Shown: positions 1 to 10,780 of the stretch, one piece after another
How the letters are laid out: each line of letters starts with the position of its first letter
Position numbering within the stretch: position 1 is the first letter of the stretch
Assembly: GCA_022701365.1 (NCBI GenBank)
Contig: JAKUHH010000241.1
Coordinates: 1 to 64,000, forward strand
Source: Mycocentrospora acerina
Taxonomy: Eukaryota > Ascomycota > Dothideomycetes > Pleosporales
Reading direction: 5' to 3'
Length of the DNA stretch: 64,000 nucleotides
Notes under the pieces: generated by a model
Seen by the model: only the letters and a program-made list of their open reading frames with translations
Databases searched by the model: none
Told to the model about the DNA's origin: nothing
Position numbers and translations under genes: made by a program

Positions 1-880
1 ATTATTTTTAAAAAAAAAAGTTGTTTTTATATAATTAAAAATAGTAGTAGGATTACTTTTATTCTTAAATTAAAATTCCTACTAGTTTTCTAGTAGATAT
101 TATAAGTATACTAGTAGCTTAAGTTAATATATAATTTTTTCTTATTTATTTAAAAAGTAAAGAATTAGTTATAAATTTTTCTAAATTAAGAATTATAAAG
201 TCTTTTTTAATCTTTATTACTTAGTTTTATGCATTAAAACTTAAAAAAAAAAGACAGAAACTATTTAAAAATATTAAATTAAAGTTAAAAGTTTAATATA
301 AATTTTTAAATAAAAAAGATATAATAATAGCAAAACAGTTAATTATACTAAGAGTTTTAACTTAAGGCTAATAACTATAAATAATCTATTTCTAAACTTT
401 ATATCTAGTAGTGTAACAACACAGGTTATAAGAGAGTAATCTAAATAGGGTCTAAAGTGTCTACTACTAGGCATATAGGAGTGCTAGGACTAGAGGGTAA
501 ACTAAAGATACTATTCTCTACACCTATAGGTCTTATACAAAAGGATATAAAAAAACTACTCTATAAAGCTACACAGACTACCCCCCTTATATATCCCTTC
601 CTAGGGTTGCTATCTAAGGTAAGTACAAATTAAGTAGCTATCAGATAGGTGTTAGTTAACTTAGGGGTAATAATAGGATGTGACGTTGTGAACGTTACAA
701 GTAGCACTATATATTAGGAGCATGTATACTATTTTACTAAGCTTTTAAGGCTCTAGTAAGGAGAGCTTAGCTTAGGTTAGAAAGATAGCAATTTATAAAC
801 TAAAATCTGCATAGTCATAATTGTATTTAGTTTAGCTGGTTAGATCTATTTCTACAATATAACTATATGAAAAATAATCC
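1..880 (+). mobile_element. 3' end relic of a Tad1-like LINE, split by a solo LTR
   Basis: AT-rich, mutated copy of the last part of the LINE that is better preserved at 33588-36645. The stretch 330-411 aligns with 36090-36180, and 700-870 aligns with 36471-36630 through shared words such as TTTTAAGGCTCTAG. A solo LTR at 412-699 interrupts it. No open frame survives. The 3' end fades at about 862-880, where the poly-A tract of the other copy would begin. Its left part runs off the window. Confidence 0.7.
412..699 (-). mobile_element. Solo LTR of gypsy family I with 5-bp target duplication
   Basis: The 288-bp LTR has TGTAAC...GTTACA ends and is flanked by AGTAG at 407-411 and AGTAG at 700-704. 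The same LTR occurs at 36181, 39404, 46281, 53349 and 54236. The minus-strand call follows the RT strand of the complete element at 46281-53638. A duplication around a lone LTR means insertion followed by LTR-LTR recombination. Confidence 0.9.
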
Positions 881-1435
881 TAGAGTAATATACTCTGTAA
901 ACCCTTGTCTTCTTCCTACAAAATGATTTCTGTACATTTATCTGTAGTGTTGTGAAAATTAGTCTTATTAGGCATCAAATAATGTAGGTATTGTCTCACT
1001 GGCGAAACTGACTCCCACTATGCCAGGTTTTATCTTGGCTATCGACAACCTCTTGATCCCGCAGACTGCTGCCAGAGTTTAATTTATCCGACTTCAGACT
1101 TGAAATATAATTGGGTAATTTTTGAGTTTGAGAATCAAGGACCTGAGATAATATTCAGAAGATTAGATGCATTAGTAAATGACAACGCAAAGGATATAGC
1201 TAGAAGGTTGTCTAATGTGGTGTGGGCATAAATATTGATCAAGAATTCAACATCTTTTTAGATGTGCCACTATTTTCTCGCAATACTAGTGAGTTAAATT
1301 ACGATATCATACGTGTTTAATTGTTGTGCAGTTCGTTATATCAAAGTCCCATTTTCTGATTCTATCTCAGTATATGTAATTGTTTGATGAAGGACATGAA
1401 TATTTATTTGGAAAGTGACGTGACAATTCACTAGT
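881..1435. other. Intergenic stretch, no gene seen
   Basis: Transition from the AT-rich LINE relic to the 3' flank of the monooxygenase gene. I see no convincing coding frame, RNA gene or repeat here. Confidence 0.5.
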
Positions 1436-2812
1436 CTATACAAGAGGCCTTTTGAATATCTCGGGTCCATCTTCAGTCAGCGGTGGATTCTTGTAGTACT
1501 GTCTAAAATCAACTCTCAATGCGAATGGGAGCAACATCCAGTTTTTGATGGCTTCAGCATCGCTCTTCATGTCGTCTAGACTTTTCAACAGCAAATCTCT
1601 TCCTAGAATCCGTTCTGTGGTTTGGTGAAAGACCCGTCGAAAATTCTCTTGCGTGAATCGATCCACCACGTCTAGAAAGAGCCGCCGGCGTATATCTGAA
1701 TATAGATCCAGTATCGAGTCATCGGCTTCGCCAGTATAAACACCAGCGAGACAATCATACAAACTTCCAACATCTGCAAGGCCTGACGTAAGGCCAAGAC
1801 CACCGAATGGATTACAGACTGTTGCTTAATCAGCTGTTGCTAACCTTGGCCTATAGAACACTATACTCACGATGCGCCGCGTCGGCAGCGAGCAAGATTC
1901 GTCCTACGCGGAAGCTTGGTGCTACACGCTGGTGGATCTTGTACGGTCGTAAGGCTAGAATTTCATAGTCATCGGGCTTTGGATTTCCAGGTAGCATGCG
2001 TTCAAACTTTCCTGGCGCTCTGGCAATCAGCTGCTCTGGGGTCAAGTCGACAGGCTCGCCATAAGAGACGCGCCACCAGCCAGGACCATTTGGCTCTGGC
2101 GTCAAGAGTGCGCATAGATACCCACAGTCAGGGTCGATCACGTATTGGCAATCCTCAAATCCTTTCTCATGGAACGGGTATTTCATCTTTCTGGGTGAGT
2201 TTTTGCTGATATTTGCGTTACATTGACACATACATTTGTAGCCACGATTTGGGTGTCCCATGTAAATCCGGGGAAATTGCGACCAAACAAGGACTTCCTG
2301 ACCGCGCTTTGCCCTCCGTCACAGCCGATAACATACGGTGCCGCCAGCCTTTTTATTCCATCCTTTGTTTCGACGTCGACCCACGCTAATTTATCGTCTT
2401 GACCAGTTCCGAGCACTTTGTGGTTGAAGCTTACCTGAACGCCAGCCTCAAGAGCGAGTTCATGGAGCAAGATATCCATGTCCGCGAGTGGGAGGCCTAC
2501 TAATTGACGGACGTCACCATCCAGCAGAGTGTTGTCAAAACCGGCGATTTTAGTGAATTCAGGTGTTAGCCAGTTCGTGATAGCTGGCACGTATCCTCGT
2601 TTGTGAACCTCCTCGAGTATCCCGGCGCGGTGAAGCTCGAACGATGACGGTCCTCCATAGAAAGCCGCCCTTGGAGAGACATCTAGGGATTCGCCTGCTT
2701 CAAGAACGTGGACTGGTATGCCCGACAATTTCTTGAGCATCAGCGCAAGCAATAACCCTGAAGGTCCTGCCCCGACAACAATGGCCCATGGCTGTTCAGC
2801 AGAGGGATCCAT
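1436..2812 (-). CDS. FAD-dependent aromatic monooxygenase (three exons)
   Basis: Proposed CDS is complement(join(1436..1818,1871..2186,2234..2812)), 425 aa. Both introns (47 and 52 nt) are GT-AG, and splicing restores one frame. Domains: a Rossmann FAD site G14-x-G16-x-x-G19, the DG motif at D165-G166 (IGCDGGQS), and the FAD ribityl-binding motif LLAADAAH around D295 followed by NPFGGLGL across the second intron. This is the PHBH/phenol-hydroxylase-like FAD_binding_3 family, which hydroxylates aromatic or polyketide rings using NAD(P)H and O2. The first residue of the usual GDAAH motif is Ala here. Length is normal for the fungal single-domain members. The substrate cannot be told. It lies beside the TRI12-like pump pseudogene, so it may be the survivor of a larger cluster (inference). 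The gene appears intact. Confidence 0.85.
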
Positions 2813-4189
2813 CAGAGAATATTAGAACTTGGAGGGTTATAATAGATCTTGGAGAAGGAGTGTTAGAGCTACAGAGACTTTGAAATAATGGGGGTGATGA
2901 AAGTAGAGTTTATATACAAACTGGTATAGTACGGGACCATTCTGTGAGACAGGCTAGCCTCTACACCGAGGTTATGGCTTCCTATTTCAGAATAACCTTA
3001 TAGGCTTTGGGATAGCGCTTGCCCGAAGGCGGCGTCGAATGACCAGGTATTTCTTGAAGTGTAAGTGAAACGTGGTTTTCTGAGGTGTAATAGAAGATGT
3101 GCCTGTCGGAAATTTCTCGTAAGATTGTTTATAGGTACAGTGAGCGACTTCTGATAAATTTTTAAAGCAAGAGCAGATGTTCAAACGCTAGCAGGTAGCT
3201 ATTCGCAGTGAAGCTTAATCCCAAGGTTGTATACTTGTTTCTGCTGGGGAGTGAACATCCCCAAAATGCTCATGTTGTCACAAATCGAAATTAACACTTG
3301 TGTGGGCCCCTCGGGCCCGGGAACTTCGGAATCTAGCGGCCTAACTTGTGGCCTATGGGCGGCGGCACACGTAGAGTTAGGCCGCCATGCCGCTTTTCCG
3401 AGCTGCAGCAGAAATTGATCCTCCAATCTGCCCGCTATGTCCTCCTGGTATGGAACTAAATTTGGACACAATACTCAAGATGGAAATTCTGAATCAATAG
3501 AGAGAACAGGTTAAGCCTTGAGCAATTTGGCGCCATCCCAGCCCCCGATGCGCGGTCGCTGCTATGGTCGCCTACAGTATCAAGATAGGGAGCACTAGTA
3601 ACGAACAGCACGAAGAGACCCACACCATCTTCTCATGAAAACTATGGAAGCAGTGTTGCCTCATTCCTTAATCACATAAAGAAAACTCGGTTCTCTAATG
3701 TATGCGAATAACAATCGATTCGTCTTTTAAACAAGATGCCCTGAAAGCCCCAAATAATTAGCAGCAGCACATCCACACTGCCTGCCTGTGATCTATCTCC
3801 AAAATGCCGCTACAGATCGAATACTTTCCTGTCGTTTTCGCACAGTATAGTAGCCGACACGAAGGATACGAGCGTTACTTTTATCTTGAATATTACACTC
3901 ACGCACTAGTTAACTACAGTTTTTGTCGTAGACGTTATATTTATTTTACTCTGATCAGCTTCTTTGAACTTGAGATCAACATCTCCACTCAGCAAGACTT
4001 CTTTATCTCGGGTTTACCTTTCGCAGTGTCTTTTATTGCCGCTTCCATTTTCTCATCCTTGTTGGACTTTACACGTCTTGGAGAGAAGCACTTCGTATCC
4101 CCCTGGCTACAGGAGATTTTTTCATCACGATCTTTAATATTTGTTTAACAGCTACCTCTCATTACAACACGGGAACGCGTTCTAAGGAT
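2813..4189. other. Intergenic region, possible degraded 5' part of the pump gene
   Basis: Short frames here show no recognisable protein family. A GC-rich patch at 3300-3420 contains an 11-bp perfect inverted repeat (3336-3346 with 3375-3385). The stretch 3990-4150 has a hydrophobic frame that may be the ruined upstream part of the MFS pseudogene beginning at 4190, but I cannot show this. Confidence 0.4.
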
Positions 4190-4740
4190 TTTCCATCATT
4201 CTAGAAATGAATGTTGGAATTAGTTTGCCGTTGACTATGGTTGCCGCTCAGCTGTATACTTCTCTTGCTTTGATTTCTACCTCGTCAGCCCTCATAATTG
4301 CGGTTTGTACTTTAGGATGTACAGTAAGTTTAGCTGTTAACAACCTAATATTTAACAGCGCTCTATCGAAAGAGATATTAACAAAGATCGCGACCGCCGC
4401 TCTACCTTTGAGGTTACCTCCGTCTTCACTGGGTATGCTGATAAGTGGGCTGATGACACAGGACGAGGAATTGCTGGCATAAAACCCTGGAATTTCTCCA
4501 CAGATTACCGTTGCTGCATCAGAGGCCTTGGTCCGAGCATACGGAGTCGGGTTTCGAAATTTTTGGATCGCATCGTCATGCTTCTACTCTGTGGCTGTTC
4601 TCGGTACGTCTTCATTCCAACATCTTCTCTGACATGTCAGCGATATAACCAAACTAGTTTTCTCCCAACAGCAAGTCATCTCATCCAAAATTGAGAAGGC
4701 AAATTCAACGCACATAGCAATGCACCAGCTAAATTTAAAG
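4190..4740 (+). pseudogene. MFS efflux pump pseudogene, TRI12-like (C-terminal part)
   Basis: The frame starting upstream of ATG 4207 reads like the last helices of the fungal TRI12 drug/toxin efflux family: VGISLPLTMVAAQLYTS, then TLGCTVSLAVNNLIFNSAL, then LPPSSLGMLISGL. After an in-frame TAA at 4480-4482 the same frame continues with family sequence (VRAYGVGFRNFWIASSC). This runs to a plausible GTACGT donor near 4602. After the matching CAG near 4672, another stop is followed by the usual tail pattern (KFNAH-x-x-AP). At least two nonsense codons and missing N-terminal helices make it non-functional. Known members export secondary metabolites such as trichothecenes. What this one exported is unknown. 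Confidence 0.7.
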
Positions 4741-6175
4741 TTGCGAAGAAGTAGGCCAAATTTGAGGATTTATATGATCGAAGCACACAGAAGCCAGAAG
4801 CGAGGACAGTTGACATGAAATCTTGAAGAAGATCCATCATTTAGGTATATAATCATACTTTACTTCCATATTCGACTAATACGCTCTAAGGAATTCACAG
4901 GCGGGAATCAATTTTTTAAGTATAATAGGTAGTCTGAAAAAGTTTCGGAGTAGCCCATAACAAAGGAACGGGCTGTCGAATGTTATATCGCCTTTTAAGC
5001 CTCTCAAGGCATCCGGTGTTACATTCGGAGCATGGTAGATTCGAGTTTTGTGGAAGCTTTCTCTAGATATAACGTGCTTCTAGAAGAAGTTAATCATCAG
5101 ATATAATCCCTCCCTGTGGCTCGATACGGGTTTGCTAGGTACAAGGTACCTTTTCAAGTTCAGGCTAGTGTCCAGTTTTATTCGTAGTCGTGTAGAGTCC
5201 GGTTCATCGCCGAGATGATTGAAGTGAGTGCGGAATGATTCTGACATTGTCGATTGACTGATTTTGTGGCCGTAATACTCGGGAAACCAGTTCCTTTCTA
5301 TTCGACATTTATGTTGCATTACTCTATCTAACTATCTAGACTAAATACAATAATGCATATGCAGACATTAGTCTATGAGGTATTTCTTTTCCTCGACTAA
5401 GCTCTCTTTCCTAAAGCCTTAGAAATCTAGTAAAACAGTAGTAGTGATCTCACTTCATGACAGTGCTAATATGGAGATACTTAAATAGTCAATTTTCATT
5501 GTAGCAGGCCTTAAGGTCAAGGCTCCTGTGCTATTTCTGTTTGTTGCTCTAGCCTATCCCCTAGTATAGGAGAATAAGCAGCAGTATGTTGTTAGGGCCT
5601 CAATTAGGCCCCTGTTGCGCGTTGTCGTGGGCTATCGCTAGCCCTCTGTTGCGCGTTGCTGAGGCCTATTGCTGGGCGGGAAACCAGTTGATACACTGCG
5701 TTTGCAAGGGTCTTCGATACTGCAACGGAGCCCAGTTGCGTTTGAGCGTGCGTCGTTGCTCCACTAAGAGCGGCTTTTTTTAAAAGCATTCTGAAGACCC
5801 TGATTCCACGATGTAGCAGACGGTAAGACGATGTTGGGGATACGGTCTCGGCTTAGCGTGTACCGTCATAATGGAGGCTGTCTTGTGGCGCTATCATTAT
5901 GTGACCGAGCGGTAGGCATGGTCGACCGGAATTGTTGTGAGCCTGGTGCCGAATCAACCCCGCACTGCTCCCCTGGCATTCCCACACCCACTGGCAATAA
6001 GCCACTAAAGTCACTAGTGAGATCACCAACGGGGACAGGCACTGGGGGAGAGAGGTAGATAAAGTACTTCCTCGCCCCTGTGTCACGCTCCTCTTGCGTT
6101 GTCGTCCTTGTCCTCGTCCTCGTTCTCGTCAACCTGCAACGGGAACGTCTCGCACCGCCATGTCGAAGAGCCACA
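4741..6175. other. Intergenic region and upstream flank of the Zn2Cys6 gene
   Basis: No credible gene. A GTTGC-rich stretch at 5600-5770 contains an imperfect direct repeat of about 34 bp (both units include CTGTTGCGCGTTG). The last 200 bp before 6176 is pyrimidine-rich with CTCGTCCTCGTC runs, plausible as promoter and 5' leader. The open frame continues upstream to 6080 only from a GTG, so translation more likely starts at ATG 6176 (context CCACAATGC). Confidence 0.5.
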
Positions 6176-8998
6176 ATGCCGCATGACTACAATGACACCA
6201 TCTTCATCTGCAAGCCGGCCCGGTCGCTGAAGCGCCCTCTACCCGACGGTCTGCAGCGCAGCCGCGATGGCACCAAGCGCCGCTCCTCTCATGCGTGCGG
6301 CACGTGTCGAGCTCGGAAGGTCCGCTGCGACAGCACTGTAAATGGCACTCCCTGCACCAACTGCCGCCTAGATAACACCGAATGCCTTTTGCTTGTCTCG
6401 AAGCGCGGCCCCAAACCCCGCAACAAGAGTACGAATGACGCTCGTTATGCCAATGCCAATACCAGTGTCAGTGCCAATGCCAATGCCAATGCCAATGCCA
6501 GTGTCAGTGCCAATACCAATACCAATACCAATACCAATACAAAATCCAATACAAATACCAATACCAAACAGCTGTGGCGGGAGTATGAAGACGAAGAAGA
6601 AGAAGAAGAAGAAGAAGAAGAAGAGGAGGAGGAGGAGCATAGGGAACAGGAAGGGGCTCTGATGACTCCAACATCGTACTCCCGCGATATCAGTGCTGCT
6701 ACCATCGGCCAGATGGGGCCGCCAATGGCAGTTGACCCCCCCTCTGCCCCCAACCTTAACTTCCCTGCTGGCAAGATGTGCGAAATCGCCGTAGGTCTTA
6801 CCTTTGACCACGAGGAAGACAACGGTAAGGGAAATCCCAACGGGCCAGTTAGTGACGGTGTCAGTCGCAACACGCCACCTCTACATGAAGCCAACTCATC
6901 CAGGCATGCAGGTTCCATCCCTGGCTCAGCATCGTCCTCGTCGGCAGCAAGTGTCCATTCGCTCCTGTCCCGATCTAACGGCTCTCTTCCGTCTTTTATC
7001 CGCCCGCTCCCCAAGACGCTTGTCCATGACGACCTGGAATATCTCGAGCGGAAAGGCGCCTTTGAACTGCCGGAACCGAGCATCCGCCACGAGATTATCT
7101 GCTCCTACATGTCTGCGGTCCATCCTTTCATGCCTATTTTGGATGTCAGGACCTTCCTCACCACCGTGACGAGCAATACCAATGGCGACGGAATCAGTTT
7201 ATTGCTTTTCCAGGCCGTCATGTTCGCTGGTTTGTCCGCCCTCGACCCGGAGCTCATCCAACGCATGGGCTTCCAAACCACCAAACATGCACGCCAAGTC
7301 TTCTTCACTCGTGTTCGCCTACTGCACGACTTGGATGCCGAACCAGAGAGCACAGCATTGCTGCAGGCTCTCCTACTGATGAGCTTGTGGTACGGTGGTC
7401 GGAACGAGCGTAAGAACACATGGTACTACACTGGTCTGGCCGTGTCCTTGGCGCATACCTTGGGACTGCACCGTGAGCCTGAAGACTCTCACCCTGAGCG
7501 GCATCTTCGACGGAGGTTGTGGTGGAGCCTCTATATCCGCGATCGTCTGATTGCGCTTGGCACACGACACCCAATGCGCATCCGGGACGATGACCATGAG
7601 GTTTCCATACTCTCTCGAAAGGATTTCGACTGTGAACTCTTGGAAGGCTCTCTTGCCCGCTTCTTCAATAGGGGCAATTTCGCGAAGGACGTTGACCAAA
7701 GGTCGTATCTCCCACTCATGTGCATCGAGCTGGCGAAGCTCTGCATCTGCATTGGCCATGTACTGACCTCTCAGTACACTACGCGTGGCCAGCGTTCCTT
7801 GTGGACAAAGTCCTTGATGGTGGTACCCAAGAATGACCTGGGCCGGTCAGCAGCTGTAACAGAGCTCGAGCATTACGACCGCGAACTCGCCGAATGGTAC
7901 GAAAGGCTTCATCCCGATGTCGCCATGATTGCTCGCGGCTCGGCAAGTGATCAGTCGTCACACAACTGCATATACTGGCACTGGACGGTTATAGATATGC
8001 TTCGACTGACCCTGGTCAGTCTTCTCCACCGACCTCAAGCTAATCAGTCGTTTCCCACCACGGCCGCAAGTAATGATACTAGTACTACAAAACTCATCAG
8101 GGCGTCGAGGGCCCGGCTCAAAGCTTCCGCATGCGAACTTACCCGCCTCGCGCACAAGATACTGCACCACGACCAGGTCCGCTACCTGCCAACAAGCGGA
8201 GTGCCCGCGCTTCTGTCGGCTAGTTTGACGCATCTGCTGGGCATGGAAGGACAAGACGAAGATGTTCGAGACGCCTCATTTTACCGCTTCGACCAGGTTC
8301 TGCAAGTCTTGAAGCAGCTGAGGGAAATTTATGGATCCGCTGACTCGGCCATTAACTATTTGGGAATGATCATTCGTAAGACGGGCCTTTGCGCGCGCGT
8401 TTCACAAATGGCTGCACTTGGGCCAGAGTTCCAGGTTGCAACGAATACTATAAAGCAGAACTCGGTAGTATCGATAGCCAAAGAGCAAAACTGCTATTGG
8501 CGGGATAGAGCAGTGGTTACGGAGACAGCTACGGCAACTATGACATACCCGAATGGACAGTCACGCCCCGATGGCGATACGACCGTCCACAAATTTTCCA
8601 ACCCTGGTGTCATGATGTCGACCACCAACACGCGTATTCCGCAGCAAGCTATGGTACTTACGCTGACAACGAATCGAGATGGCCAGAATCAAGACTTTTT
8701 GTGTCACGATCTCATATCGCACCAAATACCCAATCTTTCAGAATATGGAATGGACGCTATGTCTGAGATGCAATCTTTCGTGACTTCGTCTCTTCTTGGA
8801 AAAGACACTAGAGCCACAGAAACGCAAAGGGGAGAGGGGGAGGATAGGCTGGTACCACAGAATATGGTGCTTGGCCACGAAAATCATTTCAATTCCCTGA
8901 GAAGCCTGGATTATGACATTGATCCTGAATTGCTCAATGCTCAGTTCAACTTGTACCACGATGAGGTTTCTTGGCTAGGAAACAGTGACGAAAAATAA
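6176..8998 (+). CDS. Zn2Cys6 transcription factor, CTF1/FarB-like
   Basis: A single exon of 940 aa. The zinc cluster is C41-x2-C44-x6-C51-x8-C60-x2-C63-x6-C70, preceded by a basic stretch (KRR). The fungal-specific TF domain (PF04082 type) covers roughly residues 300-560. It contains SLWYGGRNERKNTWYY and LRRRLWWSLYIRDRLIALG, a pattern I associate with cutinase transcription factor 1 and the fatty-acid regulators FarA/FarB (from memory of the family). Low-complexity blocks sit between the two domains: Asn-Ala/Asn-Thr repeats at about 91-131 and a Glu run at about 137-154. It is expected to act in the nucleus as a DNA-binding activator. The carrier, ADH and lyase-hydratase genes follow downstream and are candidate targets (inference). 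The start at 6176 is chosen because the upstream extension lacks an ATG. Confidence 0.9.
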   Translation: MPHDYNDTIFICKPARSLKRPLPDGLQRSRDGTKRRSSHACGTCRARKVRCDSTVNGTPCTNCRLDNTECLLLVSKRGPKPRNKSTNDARYANANTSVSANANANANASVSANTNTNTNTNTKSNTNTNTKQLWREYEDEEEEEEEEEEEEEEEHREQEGALMTPTSYSRDISAATIGQMGPPMAVDPPSAPNLNFPAGKMCEIAVGLTFDHEEDNGKGNPNGPVSDGVSRNTPPLHEANSSRHAGSIPGSASSSSAASVHSLLSRSNGSLPSFIRPLPKTLVHDDLEYLERKGAFELPEPSIRHEIICSYMSAVHPFMPILDVRTFLTTVTSNTNGDGISLLLFQAVMFAGLSALDPELIQRMGFQTTKHARQVFFTRVRLLHDLDAEPESTALLQALLLMSLWYGGRNERKNTWYYTGLAVSLAHTLGLHREPEDSHPERHLRRRLWWSLYIRDRLIALGTRHPMRIRDDDHEVSILSRKDFDCELLEGSLARFFNRGNFAKDVDQRSYLPLMCIELAKLCICIGHVLTSQYTTRGQRSLWTKSLMVVPKNDLGRSAAVTELEHYDRELAEWYERLHPDVAMIARGSASDQSSHNCIYWHWTVIDMLRLTLVSLLHRPQANQSFPTTAASNDTSTTKLIRASRARLKASACELTRLAHKILHHDQVRYLPTSGVPALLSASLTHLLGMEGQDEDVRDASFYRFDQVLQVLKQLREIYGSADSAINYLGMIIRKTGLCARVSQMAALGPEFQVATNTIKQNSVVSIAKEQNCYWRDRAVVTETATATMTYPNGQSRPDGDTTVHKFSNPGVMMSTTNTRIPQQAMVLTLTTNRDGQNQDFLCHDLISHQIPNLSEYGMDAMSEMQSFVTSSLLGKDTRATETQRGEGEDRLVPQNMVLGHENHFNSLRSLDYDIDPELLNAQFNLYHDEVSWLGNSDEK
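6448..6569 (+). repeat. Hexanucleotide minisatellite inside the TF gene
   Basis: Imperfect repeats of AATGCC, AATACC and AGTGCC read in frame as Asn-Ala, Asn-Thr and Ser-Ala. The six-base unit keeps the reading frame whatever the copy number, so length variation among strains is likely. Confidence 0.9.
6586..6637 (+). repeat. GAA/GAG trinucleotide run encoding poly-Glu
   Basis: Consecutive GAA and then GAG codons give an acidic run of about 17 Glu, directly after the Asn-rich repeat and before the regulatory domain of the Zn2Cys6 factor. Confidence 0.9.
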
Positions 8999-9658
8999 GG
9001 ATGAGATATAGGGGGAGTCTATGGAGTCGGTAATATGAATTTACATTGAAATCACGAAAGCCAGATTGATTCTACTTTATTATGAAGCAATAAGGATTAA
9101 ACCCATTTGGGCACTCGTATCTTGCGCTCATGAATACCCAGCAGACGAAACATGCGCAAAAGTACCTGATTTACCACCAACTCTGCATCTGTGTTTTCTT
9201 CTTACACCGCTTTAGCCCACTGCTAGCTTGTGTGCAAAGCCCGTACATAACTATGGCGAGTTTGCTACTTAGCACGCAGAGAAGCGAATGGCGGTGTGGG
9301 AACATGTCATGGCGTCCTGATGGAGCATATAGCTAAATCCCTCGGCTAGAATCCGATAGATTCTCAGATTCCGTAGCCTTTTTTGATCCGGGTTGCCGAT
9401 GCTATGTTATGCTCATGAAGGTGGGCCAGCAGGACTCACCCGACACGGTTATTGCTACAGCGTCAAGAAACTTCCAGCACTACTTCTAAAGAGCCGATTC
9501 AGATGAGGGGTACTAGGCAATAGTCTAGGACGATGCTTATAGCGTGTCTGGAGCCGTTGGCATGGCTCATCAACGAATAAAGAGCGCTGATTCGCGATTG
9601 ACTGATATTCGTTCACCCGTTGACAGATAGGACTTGATTGAAAGTTTTCTGGAATACA
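8999..9658. other. Intergenic region between TF and carrier
   Basis: It holds the TF 3' flank and the carrier promoter. A 68-codon frame at 9130-9336 resembles nothing I know and has no supporting feature. Confidence 0.5.
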
Positions 9659-10635
9659 ATGCAAAGCCTTTTTTTCGACTATGCTGCGCCGTTTGTCGGA
9701 GGAGGAGCTGCGGGCATGGTGGCCACAGTCGTTGTGCAGCCACTGGACATGATCAAGGTACACATGCAACTGGTCCACGGCACCAGCGTTGCCCATCCAT
9801 CGAGCCTCCAGGTCGCCAGAAGCATTCTTGCTCAAGGCAGCGTACTCACGTTCTACCAGGGCTTGTCTGCTGCCCTCGCGCGGCAAGTCATCTATGGCAC
9901 AGCCCGCCTCGGACTGTTTACAACGTTCGAGAACACGCTCAAGCGCCGAGCGCAGCAGCGTGGATACACATACAGCTTCTCCCAGCGCGCCATGGCGAGT
10001 CTTGGCGCCGGTGCCCTAGGCGCAATGATGGGCAATCCCACCGAAGTGGCACTGATCCGCATGCAGTCCGACGGTCTCCACCCTCAGGCCCAACGTCAAG
10101 TGTACCGCTCTGTCGTTGACGCGCTGATCCGAATCACGCGGACAGAAGGCGTTCGGGCGCTCTGGAGCGGCTGTCTGCCCACCGTCATCCGCGCCATGTG
10201 CACCAACTTCGGCCAGCTTGCCTTCTTCTCGGAATCGAAACACCAGCTGCAGAATCACACGCGTCTATCGGAGCAAGGGCAGGTGCTGGCTGCCTCGGCC
10301 ATTGGTGGCTTCTTTGCGGCCTTCGTCAGCATGCCTGCCGACTTCTTGAAGAGCCGATTGCAGAGCCAAACCCAAACCCAGCGGCAGTATCGCGGCATAT
10401 GGGATTGCATGATCCAGGTCTTGCGCAAGGAGGGTCCTACTACCTTTTATAGAGGCTTTCCGGCTTACTTTTCTCGAATGGCACCACACTCGTAAGTATC
10501 CGGTACTGCATTTCCGTGTCCTAATTCCCCAGCAGCGAATAAGATCCACAAGTCGAGGTTCAATCGCTGATCAAGTTTCTGTACAGGGTAATCTCATTAG
10601 TGATCCTCGATAAGCTCAGATCGATGCTTGCGTAG
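9659..10635 (+). CDS. Mitochondrial carrier, 2-oxoglutarate/malate carrier-like (two exons)
   Basis: Proposed CDS is join(9659..10491,10587..10635), 293 aa. The three carrier signatures are present: QPLDMIKVHMQL, NPTEVALIRMQSDG and MPADFLKSRLQS. These fit the oxoglutarate/malate (SLC25A11-type) branch best, especially PTEVALIRM and LWSGCLPTVIRAM. The family exchanges dicarboxylates across the inner mitochondrial membrane with six helices. The first frame stops right after MAPHS. A GTAAGT donor at 10492 and a TACAG acceptor ending at 10586 append VISLVILDKLRSMLA, which matches the usual last helix after PHT. A decayed paralogue at 44578-45240 has a donor at the same codon, which supports the intron. 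The start is the first ATG in frame; upstream there is only TTG. It sits 145 bp from the 3' end of the convergent ADH gene. Confidence 0.88.
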
Positions 10636-10780
10636 GGAGTTTCGATGATCGAATAAGTCACTTCGTAGGTCGTGGGCAGAGTGAGTAACTTTACACTTGA
10701 CCTGGGGGTTAAAATTACAACAAAGATTTCTAAACCAATTGCATATGACGACAGCTTTCTTTAACACAAAGATTTGTATA

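Noticed and set aside
2987..3471. Two or three short frames on both strands
   Set aside because: They overlap each other and show no family resemblance, no splice support and no codon pattern.
5080..5319. 79-codon minus-strand frame
   Set aside because: No recognisable domain or context; consistent with chance.
5586..6086. Several overlapping frames in the promoter region
   Set aside because: They arise from GTTGC-type repeats and appear on both strands.
6080..6175. Upstream extension of the Zn2Cys6 factor frame
   Set aside because: It would start at GTG, reads as a Val/Leu repeat from a pyrimidine-rich leader, and ATG 6176 has a good context.
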